Source: Acidobacteriota bacterium (lineage in GTDB: Bacteria; Acidobacteriota; Blastocatellia; Pyrinomonadales; Pyrinomonadaceae). Taken from it: a stretch of 64,000 bases of DNA. The position numbers were made by a program, and so were the translations under genes. The notes under the pieces were generated by a model. It did not search any database and was not told the DNA's origin. It saw nothing but the letters and a program-made list of their open reading frames with translations. The stretch spans positions 124,001 through 188,000 of the forward strand of contig JAIVJV010000012.1 in the NCBI GenBank assembly GCA_020199835.1, read 5' to 3'. Of the stretch, positions 26,747-35,742 are shown in pieces (position 1 is the first letter of the stretch; every line of letters begins with the position of its first letter).

Positions 26747-27126
26747 ATAACCTACAAAAGAATTGGTTTGAGTGGATTGTCTTTGCCCTCGGGCTTATCC
26801 TGGTTTCCTCAACGCTCGGTTATCTCATATACGCCGGCGCCTCGATGGGCCACGAACCACCTAGCCTCGAGGTTCGCCTGGGAACTCCGGAACAACGTCA
26901 ATTCAATTTCATTGTGCCCGTCACTGTAATTAATCACGGCGATGAAACAGCCGAGGGCGTGCGCATCGAGGTGGTTATGGAGAGCGGCGGTGAAGTGAGA
27001 GCGCAAGGGGAATTCGATGTCCCTCTTTTGCCGCGCCATGCGACTCGCGAAGGGTGGGTAACGTTTGAACAAGACCCCCGGACAGCTCAACTTAAAGCGC
27101 GAGTGCGTGGCTACCAAAGACCTTGA
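26743..27126 (+). CDS. TIGR02588-family protein (copy 1)
   Basis: 127 residues: one N-terminal transmembrane helix (~9-31, WIVFALGLILVSSTLGYLIY), then a beta-sandwich-like extracytoplasmic domain (FNFIVPVTVINHGDETAEGVRIEV, HATREGWVTF). Overlaps the TIGR02587 gene by 4 nt, so the two products are probably made in fixed proportion and may form a complex. Function unknown for the family. Confidence 0.83.
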   Translation: MNNLQKNWFEWIVFALGLILVSSTLGYLIYAGASMGHEPPSLEVRLGTPEQRQFNFIVPVTVINHGDETAEGVRIEVVMESGGEVRAQGEFDVPLLPRHATREGWVTFEQDPRTAQLKARVRGYQRP

Positions 27127-27151
27127 AGCGGTACACGAATCACGCAGCCAT

Positions 27152-27667
27152 TTACTCTTTCATATTGCGATCCTCGCTCTTAGCCTCCGCCATTGCCTCC
27201 GGCTCTAACTCCTCGGCGCTCTTGTTCATTTTGATAAATATGCCCCAGGCTGCCAGCAGCACGCCCGCCGCGATTCCGATGGCCGCGGCCTGCGGCAGTC
27301 GGGCGGGATCCTCATGAGCTAGCGCGAAGACAGTCACTAAACATTCTATTGAAAGCGCCACGACGACAACTACCATAAACCGCGACAAGAATCGCCGGAC
27401 GCGAGTGGGTGCGCTCACCTGAACTTTCCGCTGCACTTCCTCTTCCAGGATCGTTTGCCCGAGTTCCAGAGCCACGACCGCGATGGTTAATAACCCGATA
27501 GCCTCAACGATAAAGTTGAACCGGCTTCTCAGCGGCATTGCCTCGCCAGGGTTGAGTCCATGCCAAAGCTCCAGTGCTGCAAAGAAGACCAAAGCGAGGC
27601 CGCAGCAGATGAACAGAACAATAATTGCTGAATAACTGACGGCAAATATTTTTCTGATGATTTGCAA
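27152..27667 (-). CDS. Four-helix membrane protein, PsiE-like at best
   Basis: 171 residues. TTG start supported by AGAGG 7 nt upstream. Hydrophobic helices at ~8-32, ~50-72, ~90-113 and ~125-145; the second contains FIVEAIGLLTIAVVALELG, and the tail is charged (EELEPEAMAEAKSED). The layout recalls phosphate-starvation PsiE-type proteins, but similarity is weak. It converges on the TIGR02588 gene with 25 nt between. Function not assigned. Confidence 0.7.
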   Translation of the reverse strand: MQIIRKIFAVSYSAIIVLFICCGLALVFFAALELWHGLNPGEAMPLRSRFNFIVEAIGLLTIAVVALELGQTILEEEVQRKVQVSAPTRVRRFLSRFMVVVVVALSIECLVTVFALAHEDPARLPQAAAIGIAAGVLLAAWGIFIKMNKSAEELEPEAMAEAKSEDRNMKE

Positions 27668-28434
27668 CGCAGGTCCTCTTTACATAGTTGGCAACTGCTA
27701 TATAGGTGGGACGGCTAGGCCGAAACACTCTTACTGCGGCTCGACCGTTCAGTTCACAACCTGAAGTTTTGAAAACGAGCGGACAATAGATCCCGCGTTC
27801 CCGACCGCGACGAGTTTATCACTTGCTTGCCGAAGTGAGTCATGCTCGTAATTGCTCTCCGCTTGTTTGTGGTCTATAGCAAGAGATTTGTGGAGGTGGC
27901 ATTCGAGACGGCTCATGTTCGACAACTGCTTCAGGAGCCTATGGTGGCTGAGCTCCTGCCGAGCGTACCCTCGCCCTTTCATCGAGAAGCTTTTCACCTG
28001 CCCCGTTCGCCTCTGGGTCTCTGGTGCGAGCTGCGGCTTGCTCGATGCTGGCGTCAACTTCGCCGCCGATAAGAATCGTTACGCCTGTCAAACAAAACTG
28101 AAATGCCCAACGTAACCTTATGTGCGTTACCGTACAAACAACGGGTGCTGGTTGATCTATAAACTACCGCACCGAGTAGCTGCCCCGGCCACATCTCGAA
28201 ACTTTCCCCCGGAATGCAGTAACAAATAAGGGCGCACTTCGCTGGGTACGTTGTGTTCGCGTATACCGAGTGAACGTGATGAGCCCGTTCCGTGATCACG
28301 CGCGGGGCATTCACCGACTTGTCACAGACACTTGCACTGTGCTGAAGCGGTTTTGTTTTTGCCATCAATTTTGAGTTGGCAAACGTTTGCGTTCACAAAT
28401 ATCAGAGGAAGCTCGTACCACCAAAGGGGGATCC
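27668..28434. other. 767-bp intergenic region, no gene seen
   Basis: Short overlapping open frames on both strands lack family resemblance and ribosome-binding sites. Divergent promoters for the flanking genes are expected here. No repeats or RNA elements were recognised. Confidence 0.5.
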
Positions 28435-29028
28435 ATGAGGAAATCGTTGAATCTCGTCGCACTGCTTTTCGCTTTGTTTATGTTCGTGGGAGTGGCGAAA
28501 GCAGATCAGCTCATATTCACCACAACACTGACCGGCGCTCAGGAAGTACCGCCGACTGGTTCGCCAGGCATTGGTAGCGCATTAGTCACTATCGACACCG
28601 TTACCAATTTGATGACGGTCAACGTTGCCTTCGCCGGACTGGTGAGTCCCACAACTGTCGCTCACATTCATTGCTGCGCAGGGCCAGGTGGAATTGCCAT
28701 CCCGGCGACGACGGTTCCGTCGTTTCCAGGTTTTCCAGTGGGCGTGACTACCGGTACCTTTGTACAGACGTTTGATCTAAACCTTGCGTCGTCATTCAAC
28801 CCGGCCTTTATCGCCGCAAATGGCGGAACAGTGGCGAGCGCGCGAGCGGCCTTCATCGCCGGTCTGCTTAACGGTCAGGCGTACTTCAATATTCACACCG
28901 CGCAGTTTCCAGCTGGAGAGATTCGCGGACAGCTTCAGGCTATACCTGAGCCGGCCACTTTGCTGTTGTTGACCAGCGGCGTTGCAGGTGTGTTAGGTGT
29001 GGTTCGAAAACGTCGCAATCGCAGGTAG
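28435..29028 (+). CDS. CHRD-domain protein with PEP-CTERM sorting tail
   Basis: 197 residues from ATG 28435 behind AAAGGGGG. Signal peptide ends near AKA-DQ. CHRD domain ~24-165 (TLTGAQEVPPTGSPGIGSA, HIHCCAGPGG, YFNIHTAQFPAGEIRGQL). The C-terminus is a PEP-CTERM tail: IPEPATLLLL, a hydrophobic helix, then RKRRNRR. PEP-CTERM proteins are processed by an exosortase and released or attached with exopolysaccharide; no exosortase gene is in the window. CHRD domains are found in matrix and surface proteins of unknown ligand. Confidence 0.9.
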   Translation: MRKSLNLVALLFALFMFVGVAKADQLIFTTTLTGAQEVPPTGSPGIGSALVTIDTVTNLMTVNVAFAGLVSPTTVAHIHCCAGPGGIAIPATTVPSFPGFPVGVTTGTFVQTFDLNLASSFNPAFIAANGGTVASARAAFIAGLLNGQAYFNIHTAQFPAGEIRGQLQAIPEPATLLLLTSGVAGVLGVVRKRRNRR

Positions 29029-29393
29029 AGGTACGCGTTCGAATTCGTAAATGCCGCCCGCCGTATTTCTTCTTCAGGTAGGAATACGGCCGGGTACTTG
29101 TGCGCTTCCTGAAGACGAGCTGCGCCAGCCATAGCACCAGGAACCCAATAGCAAAGACGCGACCGTGCCGCCAAGACCGCCAGCCCGAGTTGTGACGTAG
29201 TTCGTTTGCACTCCTTTACAAATTGCGGATCAAATCTCAGCCGGTTCGGCAGGTACTGGTTCGCTCACCAATCACATCTTTGCGAGATCTGGTCCATTGG
29301 TTGACGAAATCCCCAAACACCTGCACGATACACGCCGAAATCTTCTCTTTAAAACTTACTGTTTAGAACTCCATTTCACGGAGGCTACTACCG
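29029..29393. other. 365-bp intergenic region with a hairpin
   Basis: CCGTATT (29061-29067) pairs with AATACGG (29083-29089) within GC-rich flanks, a possible terminator for the CHRD gene though without a good T-run. The rest shows no gene; the distal part should hold the AbgT promoter. Confidence 0.45.
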
Positions 29394-31148
29394 ATGACTA
29401 AAGAGAGACCGGCAGCTAATGTTGAAAGCACGCGTTGGATCGATCGTGCGCTTAATACGATCGAGCGATTGGGAAACAAACTGCCCGATCCAGCCGCACT
29501 ATTCTTGATACTGCTCGTGGCGGTCTGGATTCTCTCAGCCTTACTCGCACCCGTCTCATTTAACGAGATCGATCCGCGAAATGGTCAGCCCATCAAGATT
29601 AATAATCAGCTTACCGGCACTGCGATCGCGGCATTTCTTTCGAACATGGTCACCACGTTCACCAGTTTCCATCCGTTAGGTGTGGTGCTTGTGGCACTGC
29701 TCGGCGTCGGGGTTGCTGAACATGTCGGATTCATCAACGCTTCATTAAAAGGCCTCTTGAGTTTTACTTCCGTGAAGCTGTTGACACCAATGCTGATCCT
29801 GGTAGCCATAATCAGCCACACCGCTGCTGACGCAGGTTATGTTCTCGTGATTCCGCTGGGTGGAGTCATCTTTTATACCGCTGGACGGCATCCACTCGCG
29901 GGCATCGCAGCAGCATTCGCCGGAGTCTCCGGCGGCTTCAGCGCTAACTTTGTTCCGTCGAGTCTCGATCCACTGCTTGCCGGATTAACCCAGGCCGCTG
30001 CGGGAATTGTGGATCCGAATCGGGCAGTTAACCCGCTCTGCAACTGGTTCTTCACCGCGGCGTCCAGCATGTTGATTATCGCTGTCGGTTGGTTTCTGAC
30101 TGATCGTGTCATTGAACCGCGTTTGCGAAACGTTGAGATCGATGGTGACGTCGCCGACATGCCGAAGATGGAACAACTCGGCGCCAACGAGCGCCGCGGA
30201 TTGATTGGCGCATTAATTGCACTACTAGCCTGCCTTGCAATACTGGCGGCTGTTTCGATACCACAGAATTCACCAATGCGTTCGCCGGCAGGTTACAGCC
30301 TGACGCCACAATCGATCGAAAGGTTGAGAAGTGCCGGAGTTCCCGAAGACGTCGTGAAAAAAGCCGAACCTATGCGGCAACAGTTTGCTGGTCAGAAACC
30401 TTTCCAGGACGCACTGAAGGGCCGTCTGGGTGACGAGCAGTTCGTGGCGCATGGCCAGACAATCCTTGCCAATGCAGAAGTAACGTCGCCGCAATTGACT
30501 GCCGCGAACGCGCCACTTATGCAGGCTATCGTACCTCTGATCTTCCTGATTTTTTTGCTCCCTGCAATTGTCTACGGTTACCTCGCGGGAACGATTGAGA
30601 GTCACCGCGACATAATCAAAGGCATGAGCAAGTCGATGAGTACGATGGGATACTACATCGTGCTTGCGTTCTTTGCCGCGCTGTTTATCGCCGCGTTCGG
30701 CCAATCAAACATCGGCGCACTGCTGGCATTGAAGGGTGCAGGACTGCTAAAAGCGCTGGCCTTGCCCGGGCAGATAACGATAATCGGCATCATCATCATC
30801 ACTGCCCTCGTAAATTTGTTGATCGGGTCTGCTTCCGCGAAGTGGGCGTTGCTGGCGCCGATCTTTGTTCCCATGCTGATGCAGTTGGGCCACTCACCCG
30901 AATTGACACAAGCGGCTTACCGCATTGGAGACTCAACCACCAACATCATCACACCGCTGATGCCTTACTTTCCGCTTGTCGTAGTGTTTGCACAGCGGTA
31001 TGTGAAGAAGGCGGGCATCGGCACATTGGTATCGTTGATGTTGCCGTTTTCGCTGACATTCCTTGTGATTTGGACCATTATGCTAATAGTCTACTGGGCG
31101 CTCGGAATTCCGTTAGGCCTGCAAGCTCCGTATAACTATCCGGCGTAG
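29394..31148 (+). CDS. AbgT-family transporter
   Basis: 584 residues, GGAGG about 10 nt before the ATG. About 12 transmembrane helices. Family marks include LPDPAALFLILLVAVW near the N-terminus, a re-entrant SASAKWALLAPIFVPMLM and STTNIITPLMPYFPLVV near the C-terminus. AbgT proteins import p-aminobenzoyl-glutamate or export sulfonamides using an ion gradient. An insert of ~75 residues around 300-375 (SLTPQSIERLRSAGVPEDV) is hydrophilic and larger than in E. coli AbgT. No aminohydrolase subunits are adjacent, so the physiological substrate is open. Confidence 0.9.
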   Translation: MTKERPAANVESTRWIDRALNTIERLGNKLPDPAALFLILLVAVWILSALLAPVSFNEIDPRNGQPIKINNQLTGTAIAAFLSNMVTTFTSFHPLGVVLVALLGVGVAEHVGFINASLKGLLSFTSVKLLTPMLILVAIISHTAADAGYVLVIPLGGVIFYTAGRHPLAGIAAAFAGVSGGFSANFVPSSLDPLLAGLTQAAAGIVDPNRAVNPLCNWFFTAASSMLIIAVGWFLTDRVIEPRLRNVEIDGDVADMPKMEQLGANERRGLIGALIALLACLAILAAVSIPQNSPMRSPAGYSLTPQSIERLRSAGVPEDVVKKAEPMRQQFAGQKPFQDALKGRLGDEQFVAHGQTILANAEVTSPQLTAANAPLMQAIVPLIFLIFLLPAIVYGYLAGTIESHRDIIKGMSKSMSTMGYYIVLAFFAALFIAAFGQSNIGALLALKGAGLLKALALPGQITIIGIIIITALVNLLIGSASAKWALLAPIFVPMLMQLGHSPELTQAAYRIGDSTTNIITPLMPYFPLVVVFAQRYVKKAGIGTLVSLMLPFSLTFLVIWTIMLIVYWALGIPLGLQAPYNYPA

Positions 31149-31162
31149 AGATACTCGGTGGT

Positions 31163-31888
31163 TTAGGAAGGATCATTTTCAATGGCTGTAGGGCCGGACC
31201 TCTGATCTTCGATCGCTGATCTTCTCTTCTCCAGGCGGGATTTTAAGTATTCATAGATTGGTGGGGTTAGCGATAGGAGGACTACGATGATTACTACCCA
31301 CTCGATGTGCTCATCCAGATTGATCCCGAGCTTTTCCCGCAACAACGTGCCGAGATAATAACCCGCCAGAACCATGCTGAAGACCCAGAGAAAACCTCCC
31401 ACTACATTGAACACAACAAATTTTCGGTACGGCATCTGAGCCGCACCCGCGACAATCGGGGCGAACGTCCGAACAATTGGAACAAAACGCGCAATGATGA
31501 TGGTCTTGCCGCCGTACTTCTCATAAAACTCGTGTGCCCTTTGCAAGTGGCTGGGGCGAAAGAGCATCGACTTCTGCCGTCTGAAAAGCTTTGGTCCCAT
31601 GGTGAGACCCGTGTAGTAACCGACCGCGTCACCTACTACGGCGGCAACGAATAACGATGACAGTAGCACCGCCACGTTTAGCTTTCCGGTCGCAGCAAAA
31701 AGGCCGGCAACCACCAAAAGCGAATCGCCCGGCAAAAAGAAACCGACAGCCAGCCCAGTCTCGGCAAAGACTATGAAAACTAATCCGACATAAACAAAAA
31801 CGCCGCCCTTGGCAAGCAGCGTCTCAATTATGATCTTCGGATTCAGGTATTCCTTGAGGCTATGAAAAAGTTCTGTTATCCAGTCCAT
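31163..31888 (-). CDS. DedA-family (VTT/SNARE-associated) membrane protein
   Basis: 241 residues from ATG 31888; an in-frame start 28 codons upstream is less likely. Family motifs: FAETGLAVGFFLPGDSLL near residue 35 and the block YGGKTIIIARFVPIVRTFAPIVAGAAQMPY around 120. Five to six membrane segments. DedA proteins act as lipid scramblases or in membrane-potential maintenance; many move undecaprenyl phosphate or phosphatidylethanolamine. Converges on the AbgT gene with 14 nt between stops, so the two may share a terminator. It is monocistronic. Confidence 0.9.
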   Translation of the reverse strand: MDWITELFHSLKEYLNPKIIIETLLAKGGVFVYVGLVFIVFAETGLAVGFFLPGDSLLVVAGLFAATGKLNVAVLLSSLFVAAVVGDAVGYYTGLTMGPKLFRRQKSMLFRPSHLQRAHEFYEKYGGKTIIIARFVPIVRTFAPIVAGAAQMPYRKFVVFNVVGGFLWVFSMVLAGYYLGTLLREKLGINLDEHIEWVVIIVVLLSLTPPIYEYLKSRLEKRRSAIEDQRSGPTAIENDPS

Positions 31889-32024
31889 ATAGGTTCCGAT
31901 TTCTGTCGTGTAACCCGCTCGACCATACATTAAAACATACCGAGTGACACCAAGCGCATGGTTTCTTCGCAACCGGCAAAGCTGTTCACTGCATCTTCAC
32001 CGTTTAAAGTGAACGGCGAAAATA

Positions 32025-32732
32025 ATGACCGGGATAGAGCTCAGGCATGCCGTAACTGTTACTTTCCCGCTCAGGGGGGAGTGGGTTGCCCTCCACACGC
32101 CGGCGGAACGTGTGCCGAGCCATGGGACCGACCACTTCGGCCAGCGATATGCCTTCGATTTTGCACGCCTGCTCGGACGCTGCCAAAAGGCATATCGAAG
32201 GTCGATCCTCCGTCACCTCTTCGCGCTGGGTCCAAGTTGAAGATTGTTACGCTTGGGGCCAGATGGTCCTGGCACCGTTCGCAGGAGAGGTGGTCGCGAC
32301 AGGAGACGGCTGGCCGGATCGGAAGCGCCTCAACTTCATGTGGGACCTGGTCAGGACCTCCTTTTTCGCCCGCGACGCTTCGCCTAACGATTACAGGGGC
32401 CACTCACGGGCAACTACGTCATGCTCGAAGGTCGGCCCGGCGTCGCTCTGCTGGCGCACCTGCGGAGCGGTAGCATCCGGGTGCATGTGGGCCAATCAGT
32501 AAGTATGGGAGAACCCCTTGGCGAAGTTGGAAACTCAGGCAATTCGACCCTCCCGCACCTTCACTTCCAAGTGATGGACGGGCGCGACCCACTCAAAGCG
32601 AAGGGTATTCCATGCAAGTTCCAGAAGTATCAGAAGTTCAATAACGGGGTGTGGGAGGATGTATCTGACTCCATCCCCCAGGAACGGGCGACCTCATATT
32701 GGCCCAACAAGGAGACCGCTTCGGCAATGTAA
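32025..32732 (+). pseudogene. M23-family peptidase with two frameshifts
   Basis: Three stretches in two frames add up to one M23-like protein: FPLRGEWVALHTPAERVPSH and GQRYAFDFARL (to ~32230), then VEDCYAWGQMVLAPFAGEVV and DGWPDRKRLNFMWDL (to ~32390), then LTGNYVMLEGRPGVALLAHL and STLPHLHFQVMDG (to the stop). The shifts, near 32235 and 32392, compensate each other. HLH of the metal site is kept. Either the gene is dead or the sequence has single-base errors beside GGG and GGGG runs. The intact protein would be ~235 residues, cut cell-wall peptides, and lacks a visible signal peptide. Confidence 0.72.
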
Positions 32733-32863
32733 AATCAAGGTTTCTACACGACTTCTCAACTGCTTTCACTTACAAACACCCCTGTTTGTTCTGGAGTTTT
32801 CTGATCAGAGAGCTATTTTTCAGCCCGGCGCGCTTTTCTATCTCTCAACGGTGACACTGTCGA

Positions 32864-34381
32864 ATGCGATTGGGACCTGGCGCGGTACTTTTCATTTTCA
32901 TTCTTCTCGTTATTGTTTCAATTACCTCGTGCGGGCGTAAGCCTGCATCTCTCGAGGCCGTTGATTACATCGACCGACGCACAAATGTTCCGCTCGTGGA
33001 GCCAATCGCCCGCGATCTGGCTCAGATTCGCGAACGCGGCTCAATCACTGTAGTCGCTCCTTACAATTCCACCACCTATTTTATTTACCAGGGAGAACCG
33101 CTCGGCTACGAATACGAGTTGCTTGCTGCTTTTGCGAAAGATTTGGGAGTCGCTCTCAAGATCGTCGTAGTAACAGATCCGAAGAGTCTCATACCCGCAC
33201 TCAACGAGGGTGAAGGCGATATCGCCGCCGCACGGTTGATCCCGAACCCTGACAATCAAGCAAAGGCGACGTTCACAGACGCGCTTTACCACACCGATCC
33301 AGTTTTGGTCCAACAGGACGAACCACCGTCCGAAGCAGGTAAAGGGACTGAGCAGGCGATGAAGCCTGGACCAGCGGATCCGGTACCGGAGGTTGATATC
33401 CAGGCGAGGCTGATAACCAAGCCGGCGCAGCTGGCGGGACGGAGAGTTGATCTCCCCGAGCAATCTCCTTTTCGGCGAACGCTGATCGAGTTAGCGGACG
33501 AGATCTCGGGAGAAATTTACGTCGTGGAAGTGGGCGGTGAAATCCCGGACGAAGCGTTGGCCCAGAAGGTGGCTCGCGGTGAAGTTCAATTCACTGTAAT
33601 GCAGAACAACCTTGCCGAGTTGAAAGAAGCTGAATTCAAGAATTTGAAGGTACGGCCAATTTTGGGTCACGCGCAGAAAGTGGCGTGGGCTGTGAGAAAG
33701 AACTCACCCGAGTTGTTGGCGACACTTAATAGCTGGATCGCAGAAAAGAGAAAGACGCCGCTACTCAACAGTCTTTATCAAAAATATTTTGTCGATCGCC
33801 GGCGATACCTCGAACGAGTGACGAGTGAATACCTAACTTCCACGACGGGAAAGCTGAGCGAGTATGACCCGCTCCTCAAACAGTATGCCGTCGAGCTGAA
33901 TTGGGACTGGCGACTGCTGGCATCGCAGGCGTTTCAAGAATCCCGCTTTAAGCCTGCGGCGAGGTCCTGGGCCGGGGCGACCGGGCTGTTGCAACTGATG
34001 CCGAGAACCGCAAAGGAGTTTGGAGTCACAAATGTGCTTGATCCCGCAGACAACGTACAGGGTGCGATCAAGTTTCTGAAATGGTTACAGCAATACTGGG
34101 GGAAGCGAATCGAAGATGAGAACGAGCGCCTGAAATTCATCCTGGCCTCATACAACGCGGGGGTGGGACATGTTGAGGACGCACAGCGGTTGACCGAGAA
34201 GTATGGAGGCAACCCGGAGGTTTGGGAAGACGTAGCATACTGGTTACTGCAGAAATCGACGCAGCAGTACTCAAGCGACGACGTTGTGAAGTTCGGCTTT
34301 TGCCGCGGTCTGGAACCAGTGAATTACGTCAACCACATACTTGCACGATTTGAACATTACAAACAGTTCGTGGTGACCTAG
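32864..34381 (+). CDS. MltF-like lipoprotein lytic transglycosylase with solute-binding domain
   Basis: 505 residues. A lipobox (SITSC, Cys ~23) follows a hydrophobic signal. Residues ~60-315 form a solute-binding type-3 domain (GEPLGYEYELLAAFAKDLGV). Residues ~345-500 form an SLT lysozyme-like domain with catalytic E in SQAFQESRF, then ATGLLQLMPRTAKEFGV and ILASYNAGVGHV. This is the MltF layout: the enzyme cleaves peptidoglycan glycan strands with formation of 1,6-anhydro ends, with ligand binding as a possible control. The frameshifted M23 gene just upstream also concerns the wall, and the two may have formed one unit. Confidence 0.9.
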   Translation: MRLGPGAVLFIFILLVIVSITSCGRKPASLEAVDYIDRRTNVPLVEPIARDLAQIRERGSITVVAPYNSTTYFIYQGEPLGYEYELLAAFAKDLGVALKIVVVTDPKSLIPALNEGEGDIAAARLIPNPDNQAKATFTDALYHTDPVLVQQDEPPSEAGKGTEQAMKPGPADPVPEVDIQARLITKPAQLAGRRVDLPEQSPFRRTLIELADEISGEIYVVEVGGEIPDEALAQKVARGEVQFTVMQNNLAELKEAEFKNLKVRPILGHAQKVAWAVRKNSPELLATLNSWIAEKRKTPLLNSLYQKYFVDRRRYLERVTSEYLTSTTGKLSEYDPLLKQYAVELNWDWRLLASQAFQESRFKPAARSWAGATGLLQLMPRTAKEFGVTNVLDPADNVQGAIKFLKWLQQYWGKRIEDENERLKFILASYNAGVGHVEDAQRLTEKYGGNPEVWEDVAYWLLQKSTQQYSSDDVVKFGFCRGLEPVNYVNHILARFEHYKQFVVT

Positions 34382-34639
34382 CTACAACCGGCTCAGCATT
34401 TCAGGAGGCAAAGCTTCAAACAGTTGGCGAACTGCGTCTTCAGAAAGACGCAAGTCAAGTTTCTTAAAACTGACAACGATGACATCATCCTCAGTATCGA
34501 TACTGACTGATTCCTGCTTCGGTAAGCTGGCGCGAATCAAGACCTCTCGACTCCCCGATAAGTATTCAACCTTCATCGGATGGTTCTTAGTTGGCGCGAT
34601 CTCAAACTCAAGGTTCTTGACGTCTATTTCCAGATTCAT
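34382..34639 (-). CDS. Small hypothetical protein
   Basis: 85 residues, AAAGGAC about 10 nt before the ATG. Predominantly beta (LEIDVKNLEFEIAP, REVLIRASLP, DVIVVSFKKLDLRL) ending in a short helix (EDAVRQLFEALPPEML). No signal peptide, no metal motif. Its stop abuts the stop of the lytic transglycosylase (convergent, no spacer). Family not recognised. Confidence 0.6.
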   Translation of the reverse strand: MNLEIDVKNLEFEIAPTKNHPMKVEYLSGSREVLIRASLPKQESVSIDTEDDVIVVSFKKLDLRLSEDAVRQLFEALPPEMLSRL

Positions 34640-34788
34640 CGCGGCGGCCGTCCTTTAGTCGCTGATTCCACAACCATAACGTTCTTACTTTAGCGTACTT
34701 AAAAGCTCTTACCTATCGCATGTTCGCAATACTACAATGAGCCAAGGCTCTATATGTCGACGACCAAAACCACGATGAGGTGCTTTGA

Positions 34789-35742
34789 ATGCGAAACACG
34801 ATCAGACCAGCAAGAAACTTGTTCGTCGTAGTTTTACTGTTGCTTACATGCATGCGGATCGCCTTCGGTCAAACCTACCCGCCGGCCATTGAACACGAGT
34901 CGCTGATGACTATGCGCTTCTACGAAGCGACTGGAGGTTTTCTGGTAGAAGGACTGGAGGTTGTTTTTCCACCTACGGGTAATGAGCCGGCGACATTTAT
35001 GATCACAAAGCCAGGCGGTGAGGTTGTTGCCGAGGTGCCGCTCCGGATCGAACGTCTCGAACACTTTCCATCGTTCGCACTGTTTCGTCCGGCGGCCGGC
35101 AACCCGGGTACGGTGCGAGTCGGACAAAGCGGCGACTTCGTGATGGCGGTGAAGATTGGCAACGACACCATTACCAGGTTGCCGTTCACACTAAAGGAAC
35201 AAGTCAGCAGCGACCCCTTCAAGCCAGGCAAGACATTTGTGCGCGAAGGTCCATGGCGTGACCTGGCCTTTCTTTCTGTTCTGACAGACGATCCAAACGC
35301 TCATTTGCAGTTCAACTGGTGGATGAGCACGGTGGAACTGCCGGCGGGAATGCTGCGACCAAAAGTGACGGTCCATGTGCTGGCTAACGGGAAGGAGATC
35401 GCCGCCAGCCGAGGGCCGGTTGTTCCTGACACGGTTGATTGGTATTTCTACGAGCGGCGCGAATTGTACATGCCGACGCTGCCGAAGAACCGCTGGCTCA
35501 CACTGGCGGACCTTACCAAGTTGAACGGCGAAATCGCATTGGTAGTCAAAGCAAACGGCCAACCGATCAAAACTTACAAGACACAGGTTGCAGGCGGACA
35601 GTTAAAGGGGCTCGAACAGAGTCGGTTAGGTTTTGAGCCGCGTACGTCTTTTATCTCTCCGCGTTACGTAGATACGACGGACAGGTCGCGGTCAACCTAC
35701 TCGATGCGAGAGATGTTTTGGCTCAGGAAGAGTCAGAATTGA
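34789..35742 (+). CDS. Secreted protein of unknown function, coupled to TIGR02587 copy 2
   Basis: 317 residues, GAGGTG 8 nt before the ATG; signal peptide ends near AFG-QT. Beta-rich throughout (FLVEGLEVVFPPTG, GEVVAEVPLRIERL, KVTVHVLANGKEIA). No catalytic motif is seen. The stop overlaps the TTG start of the downstream TIGR02587 gene (TTGA), so the three genes to 37012 form one translationally linked unit. The first TIGR02587/88 pair lacks this partner. Likely an exported ligand or accessory of that membrane system, by context only. Confidence 0.75.
   Translation: MRNTIRPARNLFVVVLLLLTCMRIAFGQTYPPAIEHESLMTMRFYEATGGFLVEGLEVVFPPTGNEPATFMITKPGGEVVAEVPLRIERLEHFPSFALFRPAAGNPGTVRVGQSGDFVMAVKIGNDTITRLPFTLKEQVSSDPFKPGKTFVREGPWRDLAFLSVLTDDPNAHLQFNWWMSTVELPAGMLRPKVTVHVLANGKEIAASRGPVVPDTVDWYFYERRELYMPTLPKNRWLTLADLTKLNGEIALVVKANGQPIKTYKTQVAGGQLKGLEQSRLGFEPRTSFISPRYVDTTDRSRSTYSMREMFWLRKSQN

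Noticed and set aside
27749..28057. 102-codon minus-strand frame between the PsiE-like and CHRD genes
   Set aside because: Composition and lack of a ribosome-binding site or known family make it indistinguishable from chance.
31958..32473. 171-codon frame across the M23 region
   Set aside because: It is a third reading frame over the frameshifted peptidase; conserved M23 residues lie in the other two frames.
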